Shown: positions 51,011 to 64,000 of the stretch, in pieces
Layout: every line of letters starts with the position of its first letter
How positions within the stretch are numbered: position 1 is the first letter of the stretch
NCBI GenBank assembly: GCA_001579985.1
Contig: LRSR01011562.1
Coordinates: forward strand, 1 to 64,000
Source: Hypsibius dujardini
Lineage: Eukaryota > Tardigrada > Eutardigrada > Parachela > Hypsibiidae
Direction: 5' to 3'
DNA: 64,000 nucleotides
The notes under the pieces: generated by a model
The model's input: only the letters and a program-made list of their open reading frames with translations
Databases searched by the model: none
What the model was told of the DNA's origin: nothing
Made by a program: the position numbers and the translations under genes

Positions 51011-52573
51011 CTTGCGATTGCGACGGGAAGAGATAGTAGTAAGAATAATAATAAGGAGGAGAAAAGAGGCGCCGCAATTGCACAAATTATTCCATGGTAG
51101 ATAAACATTCCCAATCAGTCACCGCACCAATAACATAATAATTCCTACCAATCATTGGCAATTGTCAATTGATAGACGTATCAGCTGGTCTCCATTAATG
51201 GGCGAGATTGGGGGGACGAGAAAAGCCGATAGTGTGATTTTAAAAATAATTAAACAGCAGTACAGTACATACGGAGACAGGAGAAGGACGGTCCATATGA
51301 GTAATGTGGTGAGGTAAGTGAGAGCATTTTGCCAAGCTTATCTAGGCGGCCTTGATCGGTCATCTACAGTACTAGAACCGTCGGGAAAACAGTATATCTT
51401 AATTAATTGAGAAAGAAGAAGGAATCCGCCCGGAAGATACTAGTTATGTGGGCCTCATTCAATCAAATGAACATCTTCGGGACGATGAGCGTCAAACGCG
51501 ACGCCAGGACCTGTCATCGCGACACAAACTCATCAGGAAACAGAAGACAAGAACCATAATGTCGCTCCTCCCTTCTCGCTTTTGCTGATTGCAAGACGCA
51601 GTGTTTGTCAAAGATATTGAAGAGAAGGCGCCTGCTGCTGCTGATATAAGCGTACTGCACGTCATCTGCAGAGGAGGAAAGGAAAGAATCTGTCGACGCT
51701 GGAGAATTCTGCGCCACATTTGCCGCGTGCACTATCGAACGAATAACACTAACGCCAGGGACTTTACGATCATGTCAAACGCGAGCGCGCGAGACCCTCG
51801 CAAAACCCAAGAACCAGCAGCTGCTTACTTACAACTCTACTTGCTTGCATCTTACATCTATTTCCTTTATAACTGGCGGGAAGCCAAGTAGGGCCGCCCT
51901 TTTACAGTTTAGACCCGCCTTTTACTGCCACCCAATCCTCATTTATCATACTCGTCAATATGGGAAAATGAATCTACTATCGGATATACCGGTACCCTAC
52001 CCGGTATGCTGATGCTACCAGAAGGCTCAGAAAATTCCTATACTAGTACGATGGAAAATCCTAGTGTATTGTCCGCGAATATTATAGCCACGTTCAGTAT
52101 ATGCCCTTCTCTATCACTATTGTATGTATCCATGTTCTAAAAACCAATCCCTCGTAGAGTACAGTAAAATACGAGTATAGGGAATCACTTTCATCCCTAT
52201 AAATTGCATTTAACACTGTACTCACCAGGAAGGCGACGCATGGCCGGCAATTCAATTTCACACACCATAGGTGGCGAACCGCAAACAGCAATGAGAGTAG
52301 TAGGAGACACACGGACGGACCACTCAACTTTCTATACGGCTTTTTCTTCTTTGTTAATCAGGCGAACTCACAACAGGATGGCTCCAGTAAACCATTACCA
52401 CCACCATGAGAGAACTGCAAATTCAAAGTCATACAAAGTCTCTCCCTCTCTTGCCATGTTGGAGCAATTCACACCACGAAATTCGAAACTATTCCGTCTT
52501 CCACCGGATGGCTTGAATCCAAGTACCACGCCCCGAATCACTTTTTTCACTAATGGCATTCATTACTGCCATT
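51011..52573. other. Interval above the guanylyl cyclase ectodomain; may hold its first exon(s)
   Basis: On the minus strand a hydrophobic, signal-like frame (SVCLLLLSLLFAVRHLWCV) lies at about 52312-52226 and ends at a GTGAGT donor. Its phase (0) does not fit the phase-2 acceptor before the exon at 51010, and it lacks an in-frame ATG, so the link is only possible if another small exon intervenes. Nothing else is recognisable. Confidence 0.35.
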
Positions 52574-54452
52574 TCATGACAACTTTTTCCGCAGCATTTC
52601 GCTGGCAGAAAACGTCAAGGCATCAATGATGCCCGCCACGGTGAAGGTACCGCCAACAATGGCACAGATCGTTGTGAGAAAGGTGTAAAAGGGAGCCCGA
52701 CTTTCCATGTATTTAACTGCGGCCATAAAAACGGTCAACCTCAATAAACGTTATGCATAAACTTATACAGTCAATAGTCTTGTACTCGTACCGGTAATTG
52801 GTGTAAGGTCGTACTTGAACCATATTGCCGGTATCATTTGACCTGTCAAAATGAAGTACAAGTACTCGTGCATTAGTGAGAACCCCATACTGATTTCTTA
52901 ATGATTATGTGGTATTAAGGTTTGACGTTACCATAAGTCGGTTGTCCTTTGTAGGCATACGTATATTGGTATGCGGCGAGCTTTTTCCCTTTGAGGTCCT
53001 CATAGATTGTCGGCACCTACGAATCAAAAACACCGCTATTACGGGTCTCCCTCATTTCTCTTCCTATATCGACGATTTGACGAGGACGAATTTAATGATA
53101 TTCGTTCTTACAATTTTTATGATATACTCATGGTTGCTCGTTGCTGTAACGAATCAAGAGAAATTTTGAAGAATATTTTCAGACGACCGAGGGAGCGTTA
53201 ATTAACTGCCTCACGATCATTAGTATCATGTATAACGCTCGTAATTGCATTGTATGATCCGGGAATCTTATTCCTTTGGGCCTGAGAAAGAAAACTTTTA
53301 TAGGATTTGGAAAGAGCGAAACTGGGAGGAAGAAGGTGGGTTCCACGTACTCCTAACGAATGTCCGAATTCCAGCTCATGAACCTACAAATTAAAAGTAC
53401 CGTCCTTCATTCCTGTTTCTTCATCGATGATGATTTGACGAAAGCAAACAAACAATGTGCTGAAAGTTGATTTGGTCCATGGACGCCACCCCTGTGAAAC
53501 ACAAGGGTCAAACGGTCAAGTATACCGTCACAACTTCCGGCGGAAAAGCGTCTCTGTAATGGGAACCTACCTGCCGCGTGGGTTGAGACATGGAAATTTC
53601 CAGGGACCTGAATGCAAAGAACGACGTGAACAGATATCGTGGAATGAATGTACCAGTACCAGTACTGAGCAAAGAAAGCCTGCCTGGTTGATGGAAAAGA
53701 CTGTTTCAAAGCGACACCCTGCACCGCCATCTACTGGAATCTTGCTGGTCTCTGTGGTATGACCGACTTCATGTCTGCCACCGTTATCCTGCGTAGAGAA
53801 GTAGAGTTAATTCCCACAAATGGGACTTAATACGTAGTGGCATGATGTTGGACGTACCTGAATGTCCAAGCCGAGAACTGCAAAAAGACAGACCAATGAA
53901 ATTGTGAATCAGCTGTTGCCTGGTGCGTGTAGGACAAGACTTACTGTCGCACTTGGTATGGGGCATCGTCAGGTTCAAACGGACTGGAATTCTTAAAAAA
54001 TCGATAAGTGGATACGGGATATCCGCTATTAATTCGTGTCCGTTAGCAGTTACCTGTCATGGTGGGTGTTTGGATCATCAACAAATAGTTCACTTTGTCT
54101 ACAAGAAAATAGTAGAAGAATTAAATGATAATAATGATATACGAGATACTGACAAGTATAGCCGAATGTTGATGCGTTGATTGATGACATCTCAGCACAG
54201 TTTGACCAAAGCATAGCATCAGCAGAAACTTACATCTCTGGAGTTATGAACATGAGAAATTCCGAAATGAGCAAGAAAACAATAAACAGAACGCAAAATA
54301 CAGAAATTAAAGCACCCGTTAACGTTGGCTGCGTCAGGTCCTTGGGAACCTTCCGATAAATATCTAGCCTGTAAGAGGTCCACATCGATTAGTTGGCAGG
54401 ATCAAAAGAGTAAGCGACACATGCTGGATGCTTACCTTCGAAGATCGAACAT
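52574..54452 (-). CDS. ERGIC1: ERGIC1 (ERGIC-32/Erv41-Erv46 family), 14 exons, 284 aa
   Basis: Two-pass membrane protein cycling between ER, ERGIC and Golgi as a cargo-receptor component of COPII/COPI transport. Exons in transcript order: 54452-54436, 54368-54234, 54098-54054, 53991-53945, 53877-53858, 53788-53684, 53607-53571, 53491-53454, 53383-53351, 53281-53215, 53143-53112, 53016-52932, 52842-52792, 52716-52574; sum 855 nt, phases close. Landmarks: MFDLRRLDIYRKVPKDLTQP, first helix GALISVFCVLFIVFLLISEF, SELFVDDP, ILGLDIQDNGGRHEVGH, GAGCRFETVFSINQ, VPGNFHVSTHAA, NHEYIIKIVPTIYED, IPAIWFKYDLTPITVKY and second helix ICAIVGGTFTVAGIIDAL. Length matches human ERGIC1 (290). The intron after SINQ begins with GC (53683), exon 1 is 17 coding nt and exon 5 is 20 nt. 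Confidence 0.94.
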
Positions 54453-57400
54453 CTTTCCACTACAGTCACCGGAAGTCCGACAATGAGTCAGAAATAAGTA
54501 TATATATATTTGTATCAGATGTACAGTTTGCGCAGAGGCTCCCACACTAGCAGGACTCACTACTGATCGATCATCTGGGAAAGGGATTAGCTGCAAAAAA
54601 ACTTATGTGATCGGACCGTTTGTTCGGTAACTTGGAAACTGTTCATCAAGCTCTTTCAGTCAATGTTATGCCGTTGATTCATTAGGAAAGTTGAAAAGAA
54701 GAGGAGAAGAGCCACTGCTAGTGCTATCCACAATCCAGGTGGAGAACCTCTCTATTGCATTCAAGTTGGAGAAGATATCCAATGTGCACCACGTATCTAT
54801 GTGATGACGTTTTCATTTCTCGCTCGGCTACCATTGGCAAATAAGGTAAGTAAGTTTTGCCTTTTCGAAGCATTTCAAGTCGACAATAACAATGCAGCAA
54901 CGTGTGTGCCGGTATATACCCTTATGATGCTGAAGCGCACCTTGGGCCAAACCGGTTCTGGAAATGGATGAAGGAAGGAACTATACTGTACTCATACAGT
55001 ATGCAGTATGCACTGTAGTGCACTGTAGCGCTCAGTGAAATTAAGTGGCGTAACCACAGGTGGCGCCACAGGCTCCAAAATGAAGTCGCAGTTTGTCCGT
55101 CCAACTGTCTGTCAATTTTCTCCGCAGTGCGTACCCCTTAAACTTTGGCGTTACTTTTGTTTTTATTGTTAATGTTTATATCAAAACACATAGAACGCAG
55201 GGTTGGAGGCTCTGCGGTACCTCTCATGTGCGGTAACTACTATGCAGTCCATATCGCTAATCTCTATATATTTTAATCCAAGATGATTGTCCCTCTAAAA
55301 GATTGCTCTTTCAATGCATACATACCTCTATTCTGCTGATTTTGTCTTGTGTTGCATCAATGCTTCAAGGGAGGCCTCTGTAACCGTGACGCTGTTCTCG
55401 AATCCTGGCCTCAAATTGAGGACAATGAAGTAAATATTAGTAAACTTGAAATAGTGTGCAAACCAAGGCATAATGAAAACGAAAATGCAACTGTGTCCAG
55501 TCCTAATTAGAACTTATAAGTCTGATTTGGATAAAAATAATATCCACTTTCCGAAAGTTGCAGTTTATCGGCCGTTTCGTCCTTGCGCTCGAGTACAGTG
55601 CACTGCGTATAGCGTGCAGCTGCTGTCCAGCAGAGGAGTCAAGAGACCTTAGAGCTATCGATATGTGGATGGAGGACCAATACCTACTTGAACTACGTAA
55701 GCACAACTGAAGGAATGGATGCAGGAAGAACTCTCTGTGACCTGTCCATTAGGCTGAGGAAAAGTTTCTTCGACGGCAATTAGTGTTTTCCACCGGCAAG
55801 TGTTTACTCAACGTGTACATATTTGGCAGACGAAAAATTAAAGAGACACATGAGTGAGACGAGACATAGCCAGTTGAACGACCAAGAGGTCTTTTCTAGC
55901 CAGCCTGAAGAGTTTGAAGCGGATTCTTGACTGACTAAGAGCTTTTTAAAAATGCTTCATTACGGGGAGAAGAGAAAGAAAGTTAAAGCAAGAATTCGAC
56001 TGGTTATTTGATATCCACCTACTGTATATGTATCTTCGAGACGACAGCAGAATATTTGTGTTTCTTCATGTACCCGTATTAGAATTCTAAATACTGCTTC
56101 AGACGATCTGAAGTTGTCTCACTTTATAGACCTCCATTTGGACTGAAAACATGGCGCACAACTTGGAAATGGGATACTGACTGTCATTTGGTTTGAAACC
56201 TCACCACTTGGTTTCACTTGCGACATTTCAAACAGAGAGACGTGCATGGAGAACTTCTACTCTTGATCTTGTCGGCGAGGGGAGATGCTACTTCTGGCCG
56301 GACTCGTTTGCCGTTAGTAATTACCTTTGCGCTGCAAGGGAATTTTCGAAGGAGTTCAGTATTGTAGAAGAAATATGATGTATAATTGGTATTAACTAAC
56401 GCATTAATCAAGACTACTGATAACAGTCCGAAATACTGACTTGTTCCAGTTTCCTGCATCTAGATCAATAATAATCAATCTTGTTTTCTTTCCTGCAGCC
56501 GATGCAGCCTGGAATAAAATTAAAAGGATGGAATGAAGCGATCCCGAGGAACGGTATATACTACTGGAGTGGTACTTGAAGCCCTGCTGCACGTCGCTTG
56601 TCTTTGCTGGATGTATACGAACGAAATGCATTGGAGAGGATGGAAGGAAGGAGAATTCATCATTCGGCGTTTGTTGACAAGCGGCACGACTGCGCTTCCC
56701 TTGAGGGGAGGGTGTTAATTTTGTAGAGTGCGCCCGTCTTTCATCTCCTGTTGACCATCCCGCGACGTCACGTGCCGATTTTGTGATTGCAAAAGGGAAT
56801 ACGTGCGAGTAGTATATGTACGCGGCCAGGCGTTTTCCGTCTCTGCCAAATTACCAAAACACTTGTCACTCTTTTAAGGAACACATTCCGTCCCATCCCA
56901 CCCCACCAACCTTGTAACCTTTCCAACAAGCTGGACCTCTATGAGGCCGACATGAGGTTATTCTCGAAAGTATATTTACCGGCAGACCGAGTTAATCGAG
57001 TCCCGCGGCATTTAATAAGTATATAATAAAGGTTTTTCGTACATGTACGTAGACTAGATTAGAGAGAGGCCCGGTTGTGCTGAGATAGTCTACGGTATGA
57101 TTGGCGGGACAAGGGATTAAAGTCTACTGTACTCCAATTGACCAAAGGACTTTCTTGAAAAGAAGGTTGCTCGACTGCAGTGGCCCTTTTTAAGTGCTGA
57201 CGCTGGACATTATTCATAAAAGGTAATGTACGGAGAAGATGGAGATGCTAGACACACGAGAATTGTTTGCTCATAACTCGTCTGATCTGACACGTCCGCG
57301 ACGACGCCACGCGCGAACATTGGCTTTGCTAATAATACTCTCGTGGTACTCCATTATCCCCGGATCATCTGGCAGATCCAACAGGAATTATCGCACCTTC

Positions 57401-60400
57401 CTACTCCAAAGGCCTAGACTCGCACCTGTATTGGTGGAGACGGAGAGCAGAGTAAACAAAAAAAGGCGCCCAAAATCCTAGAACGTTTAGGGCGAGTACA
57501 AGAGTATGTCGTCGGGTATTCAATCAGAGAAAACTACAGGACTAATTATATGATTGACTATATATATATAATGACAAAAGTCATGTTACAAATTATGTAA
57601 TAGTACATCTTCAACATCAAACTAAACTAGGCCTCACACTTAAGTCAACGTTCAATTTGAGGTTATACGACAGAAGAGACTTTAAAAACCACTCCCAAGC
57701 ATGGCACTAATAATTTGCAGTAAAGTTTCACAATTAATACTATTTCAAAAATATTATGAACATTTAATCAAAGAAGGTCATGGCAGGACACGTTGTCCTT
57801 CCCCCGACTATCTATCCTTTAAGCTCTGTTGATAATACTGTATATTAGAAAGAAGAGGACTGCCAAACTGAATACAGGGCTGCACGGTACGTCATACGCA
57901 ATTGAAGGGTCACCTCTCTGATCGAACAATGCCGGTTTTAATGTGAAGAAGTGCTAACAGTTGCTGGATGGCTCATTGTCAACCGAAACACATGCAAGTA
58001 ACTACTGCAATAGAGAAGGACCAAAATAATGAACTATCTATATATGTAGAAAATTAACAAGCTCCCAAGCGGGGGCTTGTGTTGTTGGAGAGGGTCACTT
58101 CAACCCACGAGGACACTGCATCGTCAACGAACAAAACGAGGGCTTGAAACAATACATTTTGACACCTCTTGATAGTTATTAGCCTTCTCCCCTTGCGCTG
58201 TCTCTGGTCAGGCCATCTGATGCCCTCCAATAAAGCTCTTGTCTACATGTGGGGCCAAGCCTTTTGGAATTTATTTTGTTTTACAGGCAGGGCCGTGCAC
58301 GAGGCACTCGAGAAAATGTGGATGGAAACATGCTGGCTATTGCTTGGGACCTCCATCGGATGAGGGTCGAGTGTGTGAAAAGCTGCACCTTCCTATAGTG
58401 GATTTGAACTGGTTTATTATCTTCTGATAAAGAAAATCACTTCACACTGTAATGTTCCAAACAATAGCTTTATTAATTTTTTGCCACCTGGCCTACAGTA
58501 CCGGTACTATAGTACTGTCTGTAAACGAGGGGTTGTCATTCCTGAATCACAATTATATCTGGCTGCTGCGCTGCATCGGGGAACACGGATATACGGATGT
58601 ACTTGTACCGTAGCAGCAGTTATACCAAAACAGATGAACTTAAAATTAAAAAATAGGCAGTAAAAATTCTTCTTTGTTAATTATTAATACAATAATAGTG
58701 ATAATTTTGCACTTGTCATGATAAAGTCCGAATCGGTTCATAGAAGAAGAAAACATTCTATTGTTATCATACATCGTAGACTTTCATGCAGAGCTCTTCT
58801 TATTAATTCAAACTGAAAAACGAACAGATTAATAATAATAGCTTAAGGATAATAGTGAGGATATATCGCTCAATATACTTGATTCGTGTATATAGGGAGG
58901 GAGAAGGAACGGCTTCAGGCAAATAGTTGGATCTTAACGGAAGGAAGCCTGACACGACCACATGCTGTGACCTAACGGGACAATTACATAACACAATTAG
59001 TCAAACACTTGAATAATATGCAACCTCCCATCCCACTCTGGATATCGCTCGTTTGATGATGGTCTGCTTTGTTCTGATGGGTGAAGGGAAGGCCACACAT
59101 GGCGTTCTTCCAGAGACAGTTTTCGTTAATACAATTGAAGCAATCGGGATGAACTTCTAGATCTGTCTTTTCTGTCTGTTCTGCGCGTTTCGTTCTGCCT
59201 TACATTTTGCTTCTCGTTTCGTTTTGGCATACAAGTTGCTTTTTATATAGCACATATGGAATGTATTGCTAATTTGATGTTTGGGTGAGAATAAGTGAAA
59301 GGCCCGTCGTAGTTGTGGACTGGATTAGCTGGGGAGTATAAGCAAATAAAGCCTCTACTAGCTATAGCCACTGCTCGACCTCTGGCGTTATAGAATATAT
59401 TCCAGTCTATTAATATTGTCCCTAATGAACTGGGATTGAGAGTTTATTAAGCTACTCCCATCATTTTCCCTCTGATTCCCACTCCATAGTCAACACTCCC
59501 AGGCATTCTTCTCCATTCTTCTAGTAAATTAGTTTGCACGTGTTCGTTAATCACTAACAGTACTGACTGACGGACTACTCAGTCAGCTGTATCCTTTTAT
59601 TAATATGCTTACTGTGGCAAAACTCTTCTGATTGCACGGAAATGATATTGTGCAGGGCGCCGCCTGCAGAATGAATTCAGCAGAGCATTCACTCATTTGA
59701 CTTGATTTAGTGGATGAAATAACATGTCTTCCCGCGCACCGCCCACGAGTAGGACCGCTAACAAAACAAACACAGACTGCAAACCAATTCAAGTAATTCG
59801 CATCACTCAAAGCCTTGCTGTAATATTTCCCAGCTAAAAAAAGGCTTGTACCCTGGGCATCGCATAGTGGGGGAAGGGATGGGTTAATACTGTATAATAA
59901 GGGACTAGGCTGCGTGTGGGTGTTGAATGATACAGTGTTCTTTTGGCACTTGCCAGAAATAATTGCCCCTTTCATTGCTAAACAATGACAAGGTGTGAAG
60001 CAAGATTTGCTTCTCGGTGGGAAGTGATTAAACGTATGTTGAAATGACAATGCTGTATGTAAGGCCTTAATCTCTTCCGTGAATTGCCACATGCACAGCC
60101 GATAATGCAATAATAATCTCTCTCTCTCTCTGGTTACACATATCACCCCACAAAACAGCATTTACACGTACTCTTATTTTTCAGACATCAATAATAATAA
60201 CTGCAATATGATGTACATGAGAGTGCAGGGTATAGCCGTTTCCTTTACTGTATAGTGGTCGTATAATGGACTCGGAATCTCCAATGACAAGTTGCAAATT
60301 TGGAGTTGACTCTCATCTCGCATCGGCCGTCCAACAGCAAATGCTATAGTAGTAGATCCTATTTACCAAGGTTAAACCACAGCGACCGCTTAATCACGAA

Positions 60401-62964
60401 AACAGTAAATTTTGACGTGTGTTTGCGGTGAGAGTGGAGATGGGATTTAGGAGGAGGAGGCGAGTTAAGAGCGCCGATGGTCGCCGAGAGTCTCTTGATG
60501 GGCTTCTTCACTTGCATTAGAGATTGTTGAAACGCGGAGAAAATTCCTTGTAGGACGGATATGAGTACTTGCCGTCCGTCTACTTCACGTTTTTCATTAA
60601 ACATTTTGCAATTACGTAGGCCAACCGGGCCAAGGGTCCTCAGTTCTTGTCTTTCTTTTCTCTGCTCTTTCCTACTCCTTCCTCAATCAGTCAAAAATGT
60701 CTATAGACTACATGTATATATAAGGCACGTCCAAGTGTCAGTCCTCACATAAGATAGGCCCTTACCAGTCGCAAGGTCTGCCTGTTACTGACATGTTCTT
60801 TTTAATTAGGCTCGTTTGAGTTGTGGCGTTAATTGAATTAATACCGGAATGAGGGGACACAAACTCAGGCAAGAAAAGCAGAAATAATACAGAATTTCTT
60901 TATATATCATATCGTTTCGCGGAAAAAAAACACAAAATAATGATAATAATACTTGGTTCGTGGTGGATTAAACGGGTGGGAAGGAGCTGATTCAATAAGA
61001 CAATTAAGGGGGAACGAGGTCCCAGCTGCTGTTCCTTCTGCAAAGCTGCTTTCAGCTGGCAGGCACAGTTTCCTCTAACACATCTCTAGACAATATGTGA
61101 GGCTCGGCTCCATCGTTATCACCGGATGTGAGAGTGGAGAGCCGACAGGCTTAACTGTACTGAGCAGTATATAACACCCCACACTTCCACCCGCTGCAAA
61201 TAATGAATACTTCATCTCTTTTCGATCCACTTTCACCAGTTGCCAATCGATAACTACCAGCAGCGCGAACATATTTTAGCTTGCCCTTTCAGTCGTCATT
61301 AAAGCGCAGTTTGCCATGAAACGTTTTTCAATCCGGCTCAGGATGCTATCATTCATTTACGAAATTTCATTTTAAGAAGGAGAGGAATAAAATAAATATG
61401 ATTCATGACGTTATTAATACCTAAGAAGATATTAGTACAATGTTGAAAGAAGCAAACTTGAAGAGTATATAATGAATGTTTTTTTCCCGCGTGACCTTTG
61501 GTTGGGTAAGTGTGTAAGAACTGCATGGGCAGTGTTGTGTGCGAGATCAAGCACCCTCAGACGCGGGGATCCATTACAACGTCTTGGTTGTATGAGGGAG
61601 ATAAAGCTCCGGAAAGCGAGGAAACTCACACGGCGCAATTGTATGGAGCCTTCATCGGACCGGAATGGATGAAGTTGTTAAAACTGCATGCATGCTCGGT
61701 AAAAGGGGCTGTGGAGCCCATGTTTACTTCCTCCTCAACATTACTTTTATCTTCACGTCGATTCGATTAGTTCAATATAGCCGCGGGGCAGGAGCATGAT
61801 TCGATTGAGGGTTCGGTGGCACATGAGGCTTCTTGTGAATAGTGCTCTCAATCGGCAGGCCTGTCACTCAATAATCAAATGTATGCTCACGTCGCGACAC
61901 AACTTATTAGACGACGACGGAAGATGGAAAAGTTCGATCGCAAAATGGCCCCTCGCTCGCTCGCGAACTCTGGAAAACGTTTTGTATCGAACGCCCGGGT
62001 CGAGTGCTACTGCTCCGCGACGTCAAATCTTGGATTGCACTTCTAGCGGCCCTTCCAGCAGACCTCTCTCTCTCACCCGCTGACACAAACACCACAAAAA
62101 TGAGTGCCATATCAATGGCGCTCTCTCCACTCTTGCCCTGTCCGAAATTTGATTAAACACAATGCACCTTAAAGACGAGAAGAGTTTCCACAATTTACCT
62201 GCCCCTTTTATGGATCTTCGATGGCCACCTGACCGATATTCATATACTTTCCTAAAGTACCTACTGCCTAATACTGTATATAAGGTATAGGGCTGTCAGT
62301 GTTACTCACATGCCGTATAGTGAGTGAGTGTGAGGTCCCAGCATTTTCATCATAACTTGCATTGAGGTTAGAATGTAGTTAAAAGCCTTTTAACTACTTG
62401 CAGGAGCGAGATATAACAAATGAATTATTTACGAGATTCGAAGTTTGGCGGAAATATTACTTGGCATAAATTCGGTCACTAAAGATAGAGAGAGAGATCA
62501 CTAAAGCCGTACATCAGCGTGCAACTAATGCGAGTACAGCAGAATATGGATAATAATGCCAAGTATAGGATATGACGGTATGGTATTCGTAAGAGCGAAT
62601 CAGGGATACCCGTTATGCGCACAAGAAAACACAAAAGAATAATTGGATAACGATTTGATTTGAAGTCGACTACACTTATCAACAAACGACTGAACCGTCG
62701 ACGTCGATCCCTTACTGCTTGCTAATGCCAGCTAATCAGCTTACTAGTCGTCGTCCTCTGTCCTCCTCCCAGTCTGCAGCAGCAACATCGGGATCCGCAC
62801 ACATCATCCATCCGTACACGTAGAAGAAGGTGATATCATCAAGAGTTTGATTTTATTTTCGTCAGGAGGAAATGGGAAAGGGTTGTCGTGAGTCCTTTGG
62901 CTTTGAAGAGGGAATGTCAATGTGGTTGGCACTAATTATTGTGTGACCTTTATTTTAGTTGAGT
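54453..62964. other. Gene-poor stretch of 8.5 kb between ERGIC1 and the NK2.1 homeobox gene
   Basis: No exon chain, RNA gene or long repeat found. The proximal part (54453-54900) should hold the ERGIC1 promoter. Open frames at 57239-57481, 59583-60161 and 60359-60604 lack splice context and family similarity. A (CT)n run is at about 60115-60131. Because genes elsewhere in the window are mostly within a few kilobases of each other, this gap downstream of a developmental homeobox gene is the likeliest site of distal enhancers. Confidence 0.5.
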
Positions 62965-63731
62965 TTAGTTTTGGTGGTAAAAAGGATGCTGGGAAATGTA
63001 ACCGCCAGGGGCTGTGGCTGGGTAATAGTTGCCACCTGTATTCATGGATAGAATATTATGCCGATGATGTTGATGAAATGGATTGACTGAAAGGCCGGAG
63101 AAGTCGTTCATCAATTTGTTGCTGCCAGAGTGTGCAGCAGCGTCCATTAAACTCATACCACTTGAGGTGACACCACCACCGAGATCGCCGCCGCCGCCTC
63201 CGACGACGGATGATGATGAGAGGTGATGGGCCGCGGCATTGGACACCATGATTGAATGGAGATCGCTCTTGTTGTCTTGATGCGAGGAGGCTCCAGTAAG
63301 TATGCCTGTTGCAGGTGATGGAGAGGAAGAGGAGGAAGGACAGTCGTTGGAAGAGTCGTCGCTCTGCATGTGCTGCTGATGCTGAGCATGATGATGAGAG
63401 GAGCCGTTTGTGCCTGATGACTGCTGAGTACCGGTTGACTTGCCGTCCTTTACCAGCACTGGGATAGCCACACGACGAGGGGAAGAGTTGGTCGTCGAGC
63501 TGCTGTGGTTATTCTGCATGTCCTTCTCCTTGCTCTGTCGCTTCATCTTGTACCGGTGGTTTTGGAACCAGATTTTCACCTGTAATTTTATTAAAAGTAA
63601 ATTAAATGAAGCGTTGCACTTTTTTGTTATCACTATTTTTATTTTTATGCTTACTATTTCATTATTATTTTTATTACTTTATTATTATTACTTTATTATT
63701 ATTATTTTTATTACTTTATTATTTTTATTAC

Positions 63732-63767
<36 letters not shown>

Positions 63768-64000
63768 GGTTGTTATACCCCCTGTTTCTGTGAATGTTCC
63801 ATTGCGAAAATAAATTCCGAATATGTTGAGATATGTCGTTAAGCTATTTCACACGACATGTTAATATATGTAAAGCTTGGTTTTGTATTGCCTGTTTTAA
63901 ATCACCTGAGTTGGTGTCAAGCCAATGTGATGAGACAACTGTTCCCTCTCCGGAGCGGAAAGATATTTCGTCGACTTGAATCGCGTTTCGAGATGCGTGA
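62965..64000 (-). CDS. NK2.1: NK2.1-type homeobox transcription factor, 3' part (partial, runs off the window)
   Basis: Homeodomain transcription factor of the NK2 class (Nkx2-1/scarecrow-like), used in forebrain, pharynx or gut patterning. Two exons are inside: 64000-63906 (continuing off the right edge) and 63579-62965. The homeodomain reads [29 protein letters not shown], then after the intron [20 protein letters not shown]. The Tyr in QNHRYKMKR (homeodomain position 54) is the NK2-class mark that selects CAAG-type sites. Downstream, [14 protein letters not shown] is the NK2-specific domain. The tail is Ser/His/Gly-rich with a polyglycine run and ends QHPFYHQN. The intron (63580-63905) splits the recognition helix region at TPTQ|VKIW and contains a TTA-rich tract. 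The start codon, any TN motif and the N-terminus lie beyond 64000. Confidence 0.94.
63640..63770. repeat. (TTA)n-rich low-complexity tract in the NK2.1 intron
   Basis: Imperfect TTA/TTTA units ending in a pure ATT run at about 63738-63767. The Ile/Tyr/Leu-rich frames across it are artefacts. Confidence 0.93.

Noticed and set aside
52574-54452. Reading this region as the 5' part of the guanylyl cyclase
   Set aside because: Exon by exon it matches ERGIC1 from first methionine to stop, so the cyclase must begin below 52574.
57239-57481. Plus-strand open frame with a hydrophobic stretch (LALLIILSWYSI)
   Set aside because: Resembles a membrane anchor, but there are no neighbours, splice sites or repeats of the pattern; likely chance.
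59583-60161. Minus-strand open frame of 192 codons
   Set aside because: Part of it is the translated (CT)n tract (RERERLL), composition is unlike a folded protein, and no splice sites, signal or family match support it.
63440-63842. Plus-strand frames rich in Tyr, Ile and Leu
   Set aside because: Antisense of the NK2.1 exon and translation of the TTA tract in its intron.

Overview
The window is eukaryotic, animal nuclear DNA. Genes are split by many short introns (mostly about 55-110 bases, GT-AG with a few GC-AG), lie close together on both strands, and encode animal-specific families. The best clue to the lineage is a sulfakinin precursor at 24152-24520 with DYGHMRFG and DYGHLRFG peptides, a hallmark of arthropods and their close relatives. 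A cofactor-independent phosphoglycerate mutase, usual in nematodes and plants but not typical of insects, sits in the same window. I read this as a small-genome ecdysozoan, probably panarthropod (mite, crustacean or tardigrade type); the species cannot be fixed from sequence alone.

Layout, left to right: a repeat-rich edge (1-2000); iPGM (+, 2193-5022); an unrecognised acidic/basic muscle-like protein (+, 6205-8051); a small secreted Gly/Ala-Pro protein (+, 8895-9919) converging on the ciliary gene IFT54/TRAF3IP1 (-, 9977-11817); a small coiled-coil protein head-to-head with it (+, 12236-12761); a divergent rhodopsin-class GPCR (-, 13226-14749); the PP2A B55 regulatory subunit (+, 15484-18115); cytosolic 5'-nucleotidase NT5C2 (+, 19284-23134, 24 exons); sulfakinin (-, 24152-24520); a vesicular glutamate transporter (+, 28522-33946, long first intron); an MS4A/CD20-like four-pass membrane protein (+, 34547-35418); a secreted animal haem peroxidase (-, 35632-40205, 20 coding exons); a natriuretic-peptide-type receptor guanylyl cyclase (-, 42497 to at least 51010); ERGIC1 (-, 52574-54452); an 8.5 kb gene-poor stretch; and the 3' half of an NK2.1 homeobox gene (-, 62965 to beyond 64000).

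The genes do not form an operon. Several concern neural or signalling functions (sulfakinin, VGLUT, receptor guanylyl cyclase, GPCR, NK2.1), the rest are housekeeping. Repeats include recurrent CTGT/GACA tetranucleotide arrays, two short inverted-repeat elements of MITE type sitting inside introns, and a palindromic minisatellite. I saw no retrovirus-like or other capsid-bearing element and no CRISPR or bacterial insert. Exon joins below were worked out by hand from splice sites, reading phase and family similarity; almost all phases close exactly, and the exceptions are stated.
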